Source: Oxalobacteraceae bacterium (lineage in GTDB: Bacteria > Pseudomonadota > Gammaproteobacteria > Burkholderiales > Burkholderiaceae_D). Taken from it: a DNA stretch of 56,075 bases. How positions within the stretch are numbered: position 1 is the stretch's first letter; every line of letters begins with the position of its first letter. Shown one piece after another: positions 8,854 through 18,800 of the stretch. A program made the translations under genes and the position numbers. The notes beneath the pieces were generated by a model. The model did not search any database. It saw nothing but the letters and a program-made list of their open reading frames with translations, and had not been told where the DNA came from. Where the stretch lies: positions 1 to 56,075 of the forward strand of contig JAIZVZ010000014.1 of NCBI GenBank assembly GCA_021768485.1, in the 5' to 3' direction.

Positions 8854-9788
8854 TCGAAATCTTGCGCCCAGGTATACAAACCACGGTCCAGGACCTCGGC
8901 CGTCCCGGCCTGGCCCATTTGGGCATCGGACGCGGCGGCGCGCTCGACATTCCGGCCCTGATGCAAGCCAATGCCCTGCTGTGCAATGCGCCCGACAGTG
9001 CCGGTCTTGAAATCGTGGTCGGCCCGGTGGCGCTGCGCCTGCTGCGCAGCGGCTGGCTGGCCCTGTGCGGCGCCGATTTCGGCGCCACACTCGATAATGT
9101 GCCGCTGCGCCACGGCTGGCGCACGCCGTTTGTCAGCGGCCAGGTCCTGAAACTGCAAGGCGCCCGCCACGGCATGCGCACCTATCTGGCAATCGACGGC
9201 GGCATCGCCTGCAAACCGGTGCTGGGCGGGCGCAGCACCGACCTTGGCGCCCATTTCGGCGGCCATCTGGGGCGCGCCTTGCGCAAGGGCGACCGCCTGG
9301 CCCTCGGCCCGCCCCAGCCGGCCGGTCTCCTCAGACGCCAGCTTGGCAGCCGCCAGCGTCTGCCGCAACTGCCGATCCGGATCTTGCCCGGCCCCGATTA
9401 CGACAGTCTCGATGCCAAGTCGCGCCAGGCCCTGGTCAACGGCATATGGCAGATCTCGGCGCAAGGCAATCGCATGGGCGCGCGCCTGCAGGGACCAGCC
9501 CTGAGCCGCACCCAGGGCGACCAGATACTGTCGCGCGGCGTGCTGCCGGGCGTGATCCAGGTACCGCCGGACGGTCAACCCATTGTATTATTAGCCGATG
9601 CCCAGACGACCGGTGGTTATCCGGTGATGGCGGTCGTGATCGAAGCTGATCTGTGGCAATTTGCCCAGTTCCAGCCCGGCAGCGAAATTCGCTTTGCCGT
9701 GTGCAGCTTGGCCGAAGCCCTGCAGGCGCAGCGCCAGTGGCAGCAACAGCATTACCGCCTTGAACGGAGCATTCATGAGCGTTGTTAG
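8850..9788 (+). CDS. pxpC: 5-oxoprolinase subunit PxpC (biotin-dependent carboxyltransferase family)
   Basis: 312-residue AHS2/KipA-family protein that pairs with PxpB. It begins with the family motif IEILRPGIQTTVQDLGRPGLAHLGIGRGGALD and contains YLAIDGGIACKPVLGGRSTDLGAHFGG and the C-terminal GGYPVMAVVIEADLWQFAQ. Translational coupling is indicated by the overlap with pxpB; it overlaps pxpA by 14 bases at the other end. Allophanate hydrolase subunit 2 is the older annotation, but the pxpA neighbour and pyroglutamyl peptidase fix the role as 5-oxoprolinase. Confidence 0.93.
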   Translation: MIEILRPGIQTTVQDLGRPGLAHLGIGRGGALDIPALMQANALLCNAPDSAGLEIVVGPVALRLLRSGWLALCGADFGATLDNVPLRHGWRTPFVSGQVLKLQGARHGMRTYLAIDGGIACKPVLGGRSTDLGAHFGGHLGRALRKGDRLALGPPQPAGLLRRQLGSRQRLPQLPIRILPGPDYDSLDAKSRQALVNGIWQISAQGNRMGARLQGPALSRTQGDQILSRGVLPGVIQVPPDGQPIVLLADAQTTGGYPVMAVVIEADLWQFAQFQPGSEIRFAVCSLAEALQAQRQWQQQHYRLERSIHERC

Positions 9789-10524
9789 CGCCATCGACTT
9801 GAACGCCGACCTCGGCGAAGGCGGCGCGGACGACCTCGCCATCCTCGACTGCGTCAGCTCGGTCAATATCGCCTGCGGCGGCCACGCCGGCGACGCCGGC
9901 TCGATGCGCACGGCGGTGCAGGCGGCAGTGGCGCGCGGCGTCGCCGTCGGCGCCCATCCCAGCTATGCCGACCGCGCCCATTTCGGCCGGCGCGACATGC
10001 AACTGGCACCGCAGGCCTTGCATGAGTTGCTGGTAGCACAGATTTCGGCGCTGGCAACCATCGCCGCCAGCGCCGGCACGCGCCTGCGCCATGTCAAGCC
10101 GCACGGCGCCCTGTACAACCAGGCCAGCCGCGATCCGGCCCTGGCCGACACCGTCGTGCAAGCCATCGCCGCGATCGACCGTTCTCTGTTCGTGGTGGGC
10201 CTGTCTGGCGGCGCCCTGACCCGCGCTGCGCGCGCCGTCGGCATGACGGCGCTCGACGAAGTGTTTGCCGACCGCGCCTATACCGACGATGGCGAGCTGG
10301 CTCCGCGCGGCCTGCCGGGGGCGCTGCTCGAAGGCCCCGAGGCAGCGCTGGCGCAAGCGATGCGCCTGATCGAGCAAGGCCAGGTTCACACCCTGTCCGG
10401 CAACCTGATCGCACTGCGCGCCGATACCGTCTGCCTGCACGGCGACGGCCCGCATGCCCTGGCGCTGGCCAGATTATTACGCCGCACGCTAGAACAGAAA
10501 CACATCGCCGTGCGGGCGCTCTGA
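9775..10524 (+). CDS. pxpA: 5-oxoprolinase subunit PxpA (LamB/YcsF family)
   Basis: 249-residue LamB/YcsF protein, the third component of the PxpABC 5-oxoprolinase. It starts MSVVSAIDLNADLGEGG, followed by SVNIACGGHAGDAGSM and VGAHPSYADRAHFGRR, the conserved metal/substrate-binding blocks of the family, and RLRHVKPHGALYNQ. The length agrees with family members (about 245-255). It overlaps pxpC by 14 bases and ends 23 bases before the DUF969 gene. Confidence 0.95.
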   Translation: MSVVSAIDLNADLGEGGADDLAILDCVSSVNIACGGHAGDAGSMRTAVQAAVARGVAVGAHPSYADRAHFGRRDMQLAPQALHELLVAQISALATIAASAGTRLRHVKPHGALYNQASRDPALADTVVQAIAAIDRSLFVVGLSGGALTRAARAVGMTALDEVFADRAYTDDGELAPRGLPGALLEGPEAALAQAMRLIEQGQVHTLSGNLIALRADTVCLHGDGPHALALARLLRRTLEQKHIAVRAL

Positions 10525-10547
10525 TTTTTCAATCTGATACCGAGTTT

Positions 10548-11261
10548 ATGGAATTATCGTCCTTGCTGCCCTTGATCGGCATTCCCCTGGTGGTTGCCGG
10601 CTTTGCCCTGAAATTCAATCCCTTGTTAGTCGTCACCGTGGCCGGCCTGGCAACCGGGCTGGCGGTCGGCATGGACTGGCCGACCTTATTGGCCACGTTC
10701 GGCGAAAAATTCTTAAATAGCCGTCAACTTTCCGGCACGGTTTTATTACTGCCTGTGATAGGTTTGCTGGAACGCTACGGCTTGCGCGAACGCGCCCAGC
10801 AATGGATTGCCGGCATCCGCAGCGCAACGGCCGGCCGCGTCCTGATGGTGTATTTCATCGTCCGCGAAATCAGCGCCACGCTGGGCCTGCTCAGCCTGGG
10901 CGGCCATCCGCAAACGGTGCGCCCGCTGCTGGCGCCGATGGCCCAGGGCGCGGCCCGCACACTGCATGGCGAGCTGCCGCCCGAACTGGAACAGCGGATC
11001 GCCGCGCACGCCGCCGCCTGCGAAAATATCGCCCTGTTTTTCGGCGAGGATGTGTTCATCGCCTTCGGCGCGGTCTTGCTGATGACGGCTTTTTTGAAGG
11101 AAAACGGCATCACCAATGTCGAACCGGTCACCATCGGCCTGTGGGCCATCCCGACCGCCGTCTCGGCGTTGATAATCCACTTGCTGCGCCTGGCCCGGCT
11201 CGACGCCAGCATCGCCCGCCAGATCCATGCCTGGCAAGCCAGCCGGAAGGATGAGCTATGA
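10548..11261 (+). CDS. DUF969 family membrane protein
   Basis: 237-residue hydrophobic protein of the DUF969 family, with about five or six transmembrane segments beginning at LLPLIGIPLVVAGFALKFNPLLVVTVAGLATGLAVG. It has a central motif LPVIGLLERYGLRERAQQWI. No enzyme motif is visible. It is translationally coupled (four-base overlap) to the DUF979 gene, and the two families are normally found together. The setting inside a pxpBCA-pcp cassette suggests the pair is a transporter for 5-oxoproline or a pyroglutamyl peptide; this is inference from context. Confidence 0.88.
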   Translation: MELSSLLPLIGIPLVVAGFALKFNPLLVVTVAGLATGLAVGMDWPTLLATFGEKFLNSRQLSGTVLLLPVIGLLERYGLRERAQQWIAGIRSATAGRVLMVYFIVREISATLGLLSLGGHPQTVRPLLAPMAQGAARTLHGELPPELEQRIAAHAAACENIALFFGEDVFIAFGAVLLMTAFLKENGITNVEPVTIGLWAIPTAVSALIIHLLRLARLDASIARQIHAWQASRKDEL

Positions 11262-12256
11262 ACTGGATCGGCCTCAACGCCATCTATTACCTGATCGGCG
11301 CCATCCTGATGGCCGTGGTCGTCCTGACCTTGCGCGACCGCAGCAATCCGCGCCGAAAAATCACGGCCCTGTTCTGGTTCCTGTTTGGCAGCACCTTTCT
11401 GTTCGGCGACCTGATGGTGGCGCTGCTCGGCAAAACCGCGGCCTATCAGGCGGTCGGCGTGATCGTCCTGCTGCTGGCGGCGATTGCCGGCGCCAACTGG
11501 CTGGGGGTCGGACAATATGAAAAACATCTCGATGAAAAACTGCGCGCGGCAAGCCGCTTCGGCAACAAATTATTCGTGCCGGCGCTGCTCATTCCTGTTG
11601 TGACCATCGCCTGCACAGTGCTGGCCAAGGATGTCAAAATCGGCGGCTGGCCGCTGTTCGACCCGAAAAACCTGACTTTTTGCGCGCTGGCGCTGGCTTG
11701 CGTGGTCGCCGTCCTGGCCGGCAGCCATATGCTCAAGGCGCCGCCCTGGCATGCTGTGCGCCAGGCCAGGCCGCTGATCGATGCGCTCGGCTGGGCCCTG
11801 ATCCTGCCGCAAATGCTGGCCATGCTGGGCGGCGTGTTCGTGGCGGCCCAGACCGGCAAATCGATCCAGTCCATCATCACCGTCTTCGTCGACCCCGGCA
11901 GCCGGCTGACGCTGGTCATCATGTATTGCGTCGGCATGGCCTTGTTTACCATCGTCATGGGCAATGCCTTTGCCGCCTTTCCCGTCATGACCGCCGGCAT
12001 CGGCCTGCCCTATCTGATCGTGGCCCAGCATGCCAATCCGGCGCCCGTAGTCGCGATCGCCATGTTTTCCGGCTATTGCGGCACCCTGCTCACGCCGATG
12101 GCGGCCAATTACAATATCGTGCCGGCGGCGCTACTGGAATTGAAAGACAAATATCAAGTCATCAAGATGCAGGCGCCGACCGCCTTCGCCGTACTGGCGG
12201 TCAATATCGCGCTGATGTATTTCCTGGCATTTCCATCCACTGTTCCGGCCTCATGA
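11258..12256 (+). CDS. DUF979 family membrane protein
   Basis: 332-residue polytopic membrane protein of the DUF979 family with about nine hydrophobic segments (for example [21 protein letters not shown] and [25 protein letters not shown]). A conserved-looking stretch near the C-terminus reads [27 protein letters not shown], resembling re-entrant loops of ion-coupled carriers. It is always paired with DUF969 and here begins inside that gene's stop codon. I infer that the two make one permease feeding the 5-oxoprolinase; the substrate is not proven. Confidence 0.88.
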   Translation: MNWIGLNAIYYLIGAILMAVVVLTLRDRSNPRRKITALFWFLFGSTFLFGDLMVALLGKTAAYQAVGVIVLLLAAIAGANWLGVGQYEKHLDEKLRAASRFGNKLFVPALLIPVVTIACTVLAKDVKIGGWPLFDPKNLTFCALALACVVAVLAGSHMLKAPPWHAVRQARPLIDALGWALILPQMLAMLGGVFVAAQTGKSIQSIITVFVDPGSRLTLVIMYCVGMALFTIVMGNAFAAFPVMTAGIGLPYLIVAQHANPAPVVAIAMFSGYCGTLLTPMAANYNIVPAALLELKDKYQVIKMQAPTAFAVLAVNIALMYFLAFPSTVPAS

Positions 12257-12263
12257 GCAGCCC

Positions 12264-12923
12264 ATGACCAGCATTCTGTTTACCGGTTTTGCGCCATTTG
12301 GCGGCGAAACGATCAACCCCTCGTGGGAAGCGGTCAGGGCGCTCGACGGCGCGCTGCTGCCGGGCGGCGCCCGCATCGCCGCGCGCTGCCTGCCGTGCGA
12401 ATTCGGCGCCGCCCTGACTGCGCTGCGAACGGCCATCGCCGAGACCCGTCCCGCGGTCGTGATCTGTGTCGGCCAGGCCGGCGGCCGCGCCGAATTGTCG
12501 CTGGAGCGGATCGCCATCAACGTCGACGACGCCCGCATCGCCGACAATGCCGGCCGCCAGCCGATCGACGAAGCCGTGGTCGCCGGCGGCCCGGCCGCAT
12601 ATTTCAGCACCTTGCCGATCAAGGCCATGGCGGCGGCGCTGCGCGAACTGGGCATCCCGGCAGCAATTTCGCAAACTGCCGGCACTTTTGTCTGCAACCA
12701 TGTGTTTTACGGTCTGATGCATGCCGCCAGCACGGAAGATCGCATCGGCACCATCGAGGCTGCCGGCTTTATCCATATTCCCTATCTGCCGATGCAGGCG
12801 GCGCTGCATGCGGGCGCCCCGAGCATGGCGCTCGAGGTCGTCGTCGCCGGCTTGCGCGCGCTAGCCGAAGTTGCATTAAATGTTAAACGGGATATCCGCA
12901 CCGCCGGAGGTGCGACACATTAA
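12264..12923 (+). CDS. pcp: Pyroglutamyl-peptidase I (pyrrolidone-carboxylate peptidase)
   Basis: 219-residue cysteine peptidase of family C15 that removes N-terminal pyroglutamate from peptides. The family start [21 protein letters not shown] is present, the catalytic Glu lies in [16 protein letters not shown], the nucleophile Cys is in [17 protein letters not shown], and the His is in GFIHIPYLP. It begins 7 nt after the DUF979 stop. The 5-oxoproline it frees is the substrate of PxpABC upstream, so the cassette is a complete route from pyroglutamyl peptide to glutamate. Confidence 0.95.
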   Translation: MTSILFTGFAPFGGETINPSWEAVRALDGALLPGGARIAARCLPCEFGAALTALRTAIAETRPAVVICVGQAGGRAELSLERIAINVDDARIADNAGRQPIDEAVVAGGPAAYFSTLPIKAMAAALRELGIPAAISQTAGTFVCNHVFYGLMHAASTEDRIGTIEAAGFIHIPYLPMQAALHAGAPSMALEVVVAGLRALAEVALNVKRDIRTAGGATH

Positions 12924-12938
12924 TAGGCAAGTTCTTTT

Positions 12939-12971
12939 TGTCATGGTATGGTCATATGGAGTTTATACAAT
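12939..12971 (+). promoter_or_regulatory. Candidate PHO box and -10 of the ppk1 promoter
   Basis: Positions 12939-12956 read TGTCATGGTATGGTCATA, two TGTCATA-like half-sites (one mismatch each) with the correct 4-bp spacer. A -10-like TACAAT at 12966-12971 follows after nine bases, the same geometry as at pstS. The ppk1 start codon is 40 bp downstream of the -10. Confidence 0.75.
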
Positions 12972-13010
12972 GCTACCGTTTCTACTCGCCTTATGAAAAT
13001 CTCATCAATA

Positions 13011-15107
13011 ATGAACCTTAAACGTACGAGGCATGAAACACCGAATACAGACATTTTTCTCGACCGCGAACTATCGCAACTGGGTTTCAACCGCCGGGTG
13101 CTGGCGCAAGCTGAAGACAATACCATTCCGCTGCTCGAACGCCTGCGCTATCTGTGCATCGTCTCCAACAACGTCGATGAATTTTTCGAGGTGCGGGTAG
13201 CCAGCCTGCTGGCCCAGAGCAGCATCAACGGCAAGCTGGCCGACAATCCGGCGCTGGTCGAGTCGCTGAACCGCATCAGCGTCGAATGCCATGCGCTGGT
13301 CGATCAGCAATATGAAATCCTCAATAACGAAGTCTTGCCGGCGCTCTCGGCCAAAGGCGTGCACCTGATCCGCCACAACGACCGCAGCGAGGCCCAACGG
13401 GCCTGGGTCAAGGCTTATTTCGACCGCGAAGTGCGGCCCTTGCTGACACCGATCGGCCTCGACCCTGCACATCCGTTTCCGCAAGTGGTCAACAAGAGCC
13501 TCAATTTTATTATTTCGCTGTCGGGCAAGGATGCCTTCGGACGCGGCACCGCCATCGCCATCGTCCGCGCCCCGCGCGTATTGCCGCGCATCATACGCCT
13601 GCCCGACGCCTCGTCGAAAAACGGCTATTCGTTCTGCCTGCTGTCGTCGGTCATCCACGCCCACATCGGCGACCTGTTCGCCGGCCGCGAAGTGCTGGCC
13701 TATTCGCAGTTCCGGCTCACGCGCGACAGCGACCTGTGGGTCGATGAAGACGAAGTCAAGAACCTGCGCCAGGCCCTCAAGGGCGAATTGCAAAGCCGCC
13801 AGTTCGGCGCCGCGGTACGGCTGGAAGTGGCGAAAAACTGCCCGCCAGAATTAGCCCAAATCCTGCTCGATCAGTTCGCTCTCGATCACAGCCGGCTGTA
13901 TCCGGTCAACGGCCCGGTCAATATGGTCCGCTTGTCCGAATTGCTGGCGCTGGTCGATTTGCCGAACCTGCGTTTTGCGCCGTTTTTTCCGGGCGTGCCG
14001 AAAATCGGCCACGACGCCGGTATTTTCTCCTCGCTCAAAAAGCAGGACGTCTTGCTGCATCACCCGTTTCAATCGTTCCAGATCGTGGTCGACTTCATCC
14101 GCGCCGCCGCCGCCGACCCCGATGTGCTGGCCATCAAGCAGACCATTTACCGCACCGGCATGAATTCGGACCTGATGGAAGCGCTGATCGCCGCCGCCCA
14201 CATCGGCAAGGAAGTGACCGTCATCGTCGAACTGAAGGCGCGCTTCGACGAAGAGGCCAATATCAACTGGGCCGACAAGCTCGAACAGGCCGGCGCCCAG
14301 GTCGTGTATGGCGTGGTCGGCCTGAAAACCCATGCCAAGCTGGCGCTGGTGATCCGGCGCGAAGGCCGCTCGCTCAAGTTTTACGCCCATCTCGGCACCG
14401 GCAATTACCACCTGACCACGACCAAGCTGTACACCGATTTCGGCCTGCTGACCGCGCGTCCGGAACTGGCGGTCGAAGTCAACGAGGTATTCATCCATCT
14501 GACCAGCCTGACCAAGCCGAAAAAGCTCAGCAACATCTGGCTGGCCCCTTTCGGCCTGCAAAACCAGATCATCAAGGCCATCCGCAACGAGGCCAAGATC
14601 GCCCGCGGCGGGCGTCCGGGGCGCATCATCGCCAAGATCAATGCGCTGGTCGACGAATCGGTGATCCGCGCCCTGTATGCGGCCTCGCGCGAAGGAGTCA
14701 AGATCGACCTGATCGTTCGCGGCGCCTGCTCGCTCAAGCCGGGCGTACCGGGATTGTCGGAAAATATCCGGGTACGCTCGATCATCGGCCGCTTTCTCGA
14801 ACACAGCCGCATCTATTATTTTCGCAACGACCTCGAACACGACGTCTATCTGGCCAGCGCCGACTGGATGACGCGCAATCTGTTCCGGCGCATCGAAGTC
14901 GCCTTCCCGGTGCTCGATCTGGCCTTGAAGCGACGCGTGATCAATGAGGGCCTGTCGCCCTACCTCAAGGACAACACCAATGCCTGGGAATTGGAATCGA
15001 GCGGGCACTATCAAAGGCGCAAGCCGCGCGCCAAGCAGCAACCATTCAGCGCCCAGCAATACCTGATGCAATTGCTGGGATCTCCGACCACGGATACAAC
15101 GCAATAG
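13011..15107 (+). CDS. ppk1: Polyphosphate kinase 1
   Basis: 698-residue enzyme that reversibly polymerises the gamma-phosphate of ATP into polyphosphate. The N-terminal domain opens with FLDRELSQLGFNRRVLAQAED. The two catalytic phospholipase-D-like domains carry His441 (KTHAKLALVIRR, the autophosphorylated residue of the family) and His598 (FLEHSRIYYF). The stretch FYAHLGTGNYHLTTTKLYTDF is a hallmark. The start at 13011 (MNLKRTRHE) is chosen by family length; the frame is open further upstream with an ATG at 12993, and neither has a clear ribosome binding site. A PHO box upstream links it to the phosphate response. sixA follows 14 nt after the stop. Confidence 0.96.
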   Translation: MNLKRTRHETPNTDIFLDRELSQLGFNRRVLAQAEDNTIPLLERLRYLCIVSNNVDEFFEVRVASLLAQSSINGKLADNPALVESLNRISVECHALVDQQYEILNNEVLPALSAKGVHLIRHNDRSEAQRAWVKAYFDREVRPLLTPIGLDPAHPFPQVVNKSLNFIISLSGKDAFGRGTAIAIVRAPRVLPRIIRLPDASSKNGYSFCLLSSVIHAHIGDLFAGREVLAYSQFRLTRDSDLWVDEDEVKNLRQALKGELQSRQFGAAVRLEVAKNCPPELAQILLDQFALDHSRLYPVNGPVNMVRLSELLALVDLPNLRFAPFFPGVPKIGHDAGIFSSLKKQDVLLHHPFQSFQIVVDFIRAAAADPDVLAIKQTIYRTGMNSDLMEALIAAAHIGKEVTVIVELKARFDEEANINWADKLEQAGAQVVYGVVGLKTHAKLALVIRREGRSLKFYAHLGTGNYHLTTTKLYTDFGLLTARPELAVEVNEVFIHLTSLTKPKKLSNIWLAPFGLQNQIIKAIRNEAKIARGGRPGRIIAKINALVDESVIRALYAASREGVKIDLIVRGACSLKPGVPGLSENIRVRSIIGRFLEHSRIYYFRNDLEHDVYLASADWMTRNLFRRIEVAFPVLDLALKRRVINEGLSPYLKDNTNAWELESSGHYQRRKPRAKQQPFSAQQYLMQLLGSPTTDTTQ

Positions 15108-15121
15108 CGAAAGCCATCGAT

Positions 15122-15577
15122 ATGGAACTGATCTTGTGGCGTCATGCAGAAGCAGAAGAAGGCTCGCCCGACGACGCCCGGGCATTGACAAAAAAGGGCC
15201 AGAAGCAGGCCCGGAAAATGGCCGACTGGCTCAACCACCAGCTGCCCGAACGCTGCAAGATCGTGGTCAGCCCCGCCACGCGGACCCGGCAGACCGCCGA
15301 TGCGCTCGGACGCAAATACAAAATCCATCCGCTGCTGGCGCCCGGGGCGTCGGCGCAAGACCTGCTCGATGCGGCGAACTGGCCGAACGGCAAAGAGCCG
15401 GTGCTGATTGTCGGCCACCAGCCCACGCTGGGCCGCCTGATGGCCTTGCTGATGAGCGGGCAGGAACAGGACTGGGATTTGCGCAAGGCCGGCGTGTGCT
15501 GGCTGACGCCGGCCGACGACAAGGCCGGCGCCTGCCAGATCAAGGCCATCATGACGCCTGATCTGATCGTCAAGTAG
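15122..15577 (+). CDS. sixA: Phosphohistidine phosphatase SixA
   Basis: 151-residue member of the histidine phosphatase superfamily that removes phosphate from phosphohistidine in signalling proteins. It begins MELILWRHAEAEEGSPDDARALTKKG, with the RHG-type motif (RHA) and catalytic His8; the second half has VVSPATRTRQTADAL and the second catalytic His in LIVGHQPTLGRLMALL. It starts 14 nt after ppk1 and is probably co-transcribed. Ppk1-sixA adjacency occurs in other Burkholderiales. Confidence 0.92.
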   Translation: MELILWRHAEAEEGSPDDARALTKKGQKQARKMADWLNHQLPERCKIVVSPATRTRQTADALGRKYKIHPLLAPGASAQDLLDAANWPNGKEPVLIVGHQPTLGRLMALLMSGQEQDWDLRKAGVCWLTPADDKAGACQIKAIMTPDLIVK

Positions 15578-15756
15578 ACATCGCCGCTCTGCGTGCCCGG
15601 GCAGCCGTATCGCCACCGGCGCGATGGCAGGCGCTGGCTCATGCGCCAGCGGATAAGTTTGCTTATAAAGTTTGCTGATCAGCCTGATTGCGGATGCACG
15701 CCGCGGGGGCAAGCATTGATTTTTCTCAAGCCATCGACCTTTCCTGCGTTCACCAT

Positions 15757-15791
15757 ATAGCTTGCCGCGGACATTTCCAGCGGCAAGCTAT
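15757..15791 (+). promoter_or_regulatory. 12-bp perfect inverted repeat upstream of the lipase-CHAT gene
   Basis: ATAGCTTGCCGC and its exact reverse complement (15757-15768 and 15780-15791) are separated by 11 nt. The repeat ends 30 nt before the start codon at 15822 and just before the ribosome binding site. There is no T-run, so it is more likely an operator or a leader hairpin than a terminator. Confidence 0.7.
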
Positions 15792-15821
15792 TGCCGTGGA
15801 TATGTTCCGGAGGATTGTCGC

Positions 15822-18800
15822 ATGTCGCTCATTTTCGAACTCGACGGCAGCCGCATCGCCAGCACTCGCTCGCTCGACTTCAGGGACGAATATGGCCAGC
15901 CGCTGTTGGGCGTCAGCCATCAGCACGTGGTCTTGCAGCCGGCACGCGGCACGGCGAACACGAGTGCGGCGGCGCACACGATCGAACTGGACGAGGACGA
16001 TCCGGTCTGCGTGCATCTGGACGATGGTCTGCAATGGTGGATGCAGGCCGGCGAAGCGGCCCGCACATTCGGCCGTCTCAATGCCGACGGCACGCGGGTC
16101 GCCTTCGGCATGCAGGCAGCGGCGCGCAGCGGCGCGGCAACCATGCCGCGGGCGCTCGAAACCTTCAGGCTCGGCGCCGGCGCCACCGCCGCCACGCTGG
16201 CCGGCTGGTACGAACAACGCCATTTCGATAGCGCCGGGCCGGGACTGCACCGGCTCGACTTCAGCGACAGCAGCATGCAACTGCGGCCGGCCAGCGTGGC
16301 GGCGACAGCGCAGCCGATTTTGCTGTTCATTCACGGCACGGCCTCGTTTTGCGCACTGACGTTTCGTCACCTGTGCGATCAGGACCAGGCCAGCAGCAAC
16401 GCCCGCCACGCGCTGCAACGGCAATACGGAAACGCCATCTATGCTTGGCAATACCGCTCGCTGACGGTGGGGCCGATCGAGAACACGCTGGCCCTGCTGC
16501 ACTGCCTGCCCGACGGTGCGCAGCTGCATCTGGTGACCCATTCGCAAGGCGGCCTGCTCGGCGAACTGTTATGCCTGGCCCAGCGCAACGAAGGCGTGCT
16601 CACGCCGGCGCTGCTCGACGCCCTGTTTGCCGGCGACCGCACGCAGGCCGCGGCATGGGGCCTGGGCCAGCTCGACGATGCCATCGAGCTGCAGCAAAGA
16701 GAACAGATCGGCCAGTTGCTGGCCCTGCTCGACCAGAAGCAGATCCGCGTCAGCCGTTTCGTGCGCATCGCCTGCCCGGCACTCGGCACCACGCTGATTT
16801 CGGGGCGCCTGGACCGCTGGCTGTCGATTTTCAGATTTGCCGCCAGCCTGGCCGGCGTCGATATCGTCAGCAGCCAGTTTCTGGCCTTCGTGCTGGCAGT
16901 CGTCAAGCAGCGCACCGATCCGCGCACCTTGCCGGGGCTGGAAGCGATGATGCCGGGATCGGCCCTGATCCGCCTGCTCAATTGGGACGCACTGGAAGTC
17001 GATGCCGACCTCTCGGTGATTGCCGGCAGTGCGCTCGGCAGCGGCGTGCTGCGGCGCCTCGAGGTGGCGCTGGCCGATGAATTTTTCGGCGGCGACAACG
17101 ACCTGGTGGTCAATACCGGCTCCATGTATGGCGGCCTGCGGCGACGGGCCGCGCGTTTTTATTGCGCGCATAATGCCACCATTTCGCATTTCCAGTATCT
17201 GGCGCAGGCGGAAACGGTCGGCCTGCTGGCCGCGGCGCTGCTGCGCGCCGACGGCGACAACGCCGGCTTTCTGCCGTGGCAGCCGGCACGCGTCGTGCCG
17301 CCGGCGCGTGCGCTGCCGACCGAACCGCAAGCGCTGGCCATCGTGCTGCCGGCCATGCTTTGCAATCACTTGCAGTCGGGACCGCAGACCGTCTGGCTCG
17401 ACCTGTGCCAGATGGCCGATGGCGGCATCCGCAAACTGGCGATCGACGCCGCCGGCGTCATCCCGGGCGGCTTGATGGAGCGCTATTACGGCCAGTTCAT
17501 CGATTTTCTCGCACAAAGCCACGAAGTGCTGCAACAGCCCTACGACTGGCGCCTCTCGGTCCGCGACAGCGCCCAGCAGTTGGCCGCGCTGCTCGAGGCC
17601 CGGCTGCCGGCGCTCGAGGCGAAACGGCTGCCGCTGCATATCGTCGGCCATTCGATGGGCGGCCTGGTGGCGCGCGCCATGTTTGCGCTGCATCCGCAAC
17701 TGTGGCAACGGGCGCGCGCCCTGCCCGGCTTTCGGCTGATGATGCTCGGCACGCCAAACGGCGGCTGCTACCAGACCGTGCGCTTATTGACCGGCCAGCA
17801 CTATCTGGCCAACTGGGTCAGCCTGCTCGACCTGCGCGACAACCGCGATGACGTGCTGGCAATTCTGGTGCGCTATCCGGGCATCGCCGACATGCTGCCC
17901 TGGGTCGCCGCCCGCGGCGATTTCAGCCAGCTCTCGACCTGGGAAAACCTCAAGCATGAGAGCGGCGACAGCTGGCCGCTGCCGGCCCAGCAAGTGCTGA
18001 CGCAGGCTGCGCAGACCTGGGATTTGCTGCGCGGCGCGGCGCAGGACGCTCAGGCCATGCTGTATGTGGCCGGCTGGGCGCCGGAGACTGCCGCCGACGT
18101 CATCCTCGGGCCCGATCCGCAAGCGCCCGACAGCGGCCTGCAGCGCCTGCGATTTCCCTCGAGTCCGCGCGGCGACGGTACCGTGCTATGGGACCAGGGC
18201 CGCCTGCCCGATGTGCCGATGTGGTATGTGAAAGGCGCCAGCCATGCCTATCTGCTGGCCTACAGGCCGGCCTTCCAGGCCTATCTCGAATTGCTGCAAA
18301 ACGGCAGCACGGCCTTGCTGCCCGATCGCGAACCGGACGTCGGACCGGCGGCGGCGCCGCCCGGCGCCGCCGCACATATGTCTCTTGATCGAATGCGCCC
18401 CGACTACATGCGCCCCGATCTGCTGCACTACCAGCCCGGCGAGCTCAACTTCAGCGGCCTCGGCAGCGCGCGCGACACCTGCGAAACGCCCGTCATCGCA
18501 AATGGCGCGCCGCCATCGTTACCGCCAGTCGACAGCGGCGCCGACGGCGGCGAGGTCGGCCGCGGCGAAGTCGGCGACGGCAGCGGCGCCAAGGTCGCCC
18601 TGCGCATCTGTCATGGCGACCTTGCGCATGCCGATCATCCGGTCTGCGTCGGCCATTATCAGGGCGACGCCATCGTCAACGCCGAATCCCAGCTGGACCA
18701 GGCGCTGGGCGGCATGCTGTCAATGCGCGAATCGCTGGGCATGTATCCGGGCCAGGCCGGCAGCTGGCATGCCTGCGTCGCGCCGTTCAAAGGTGTCGGC

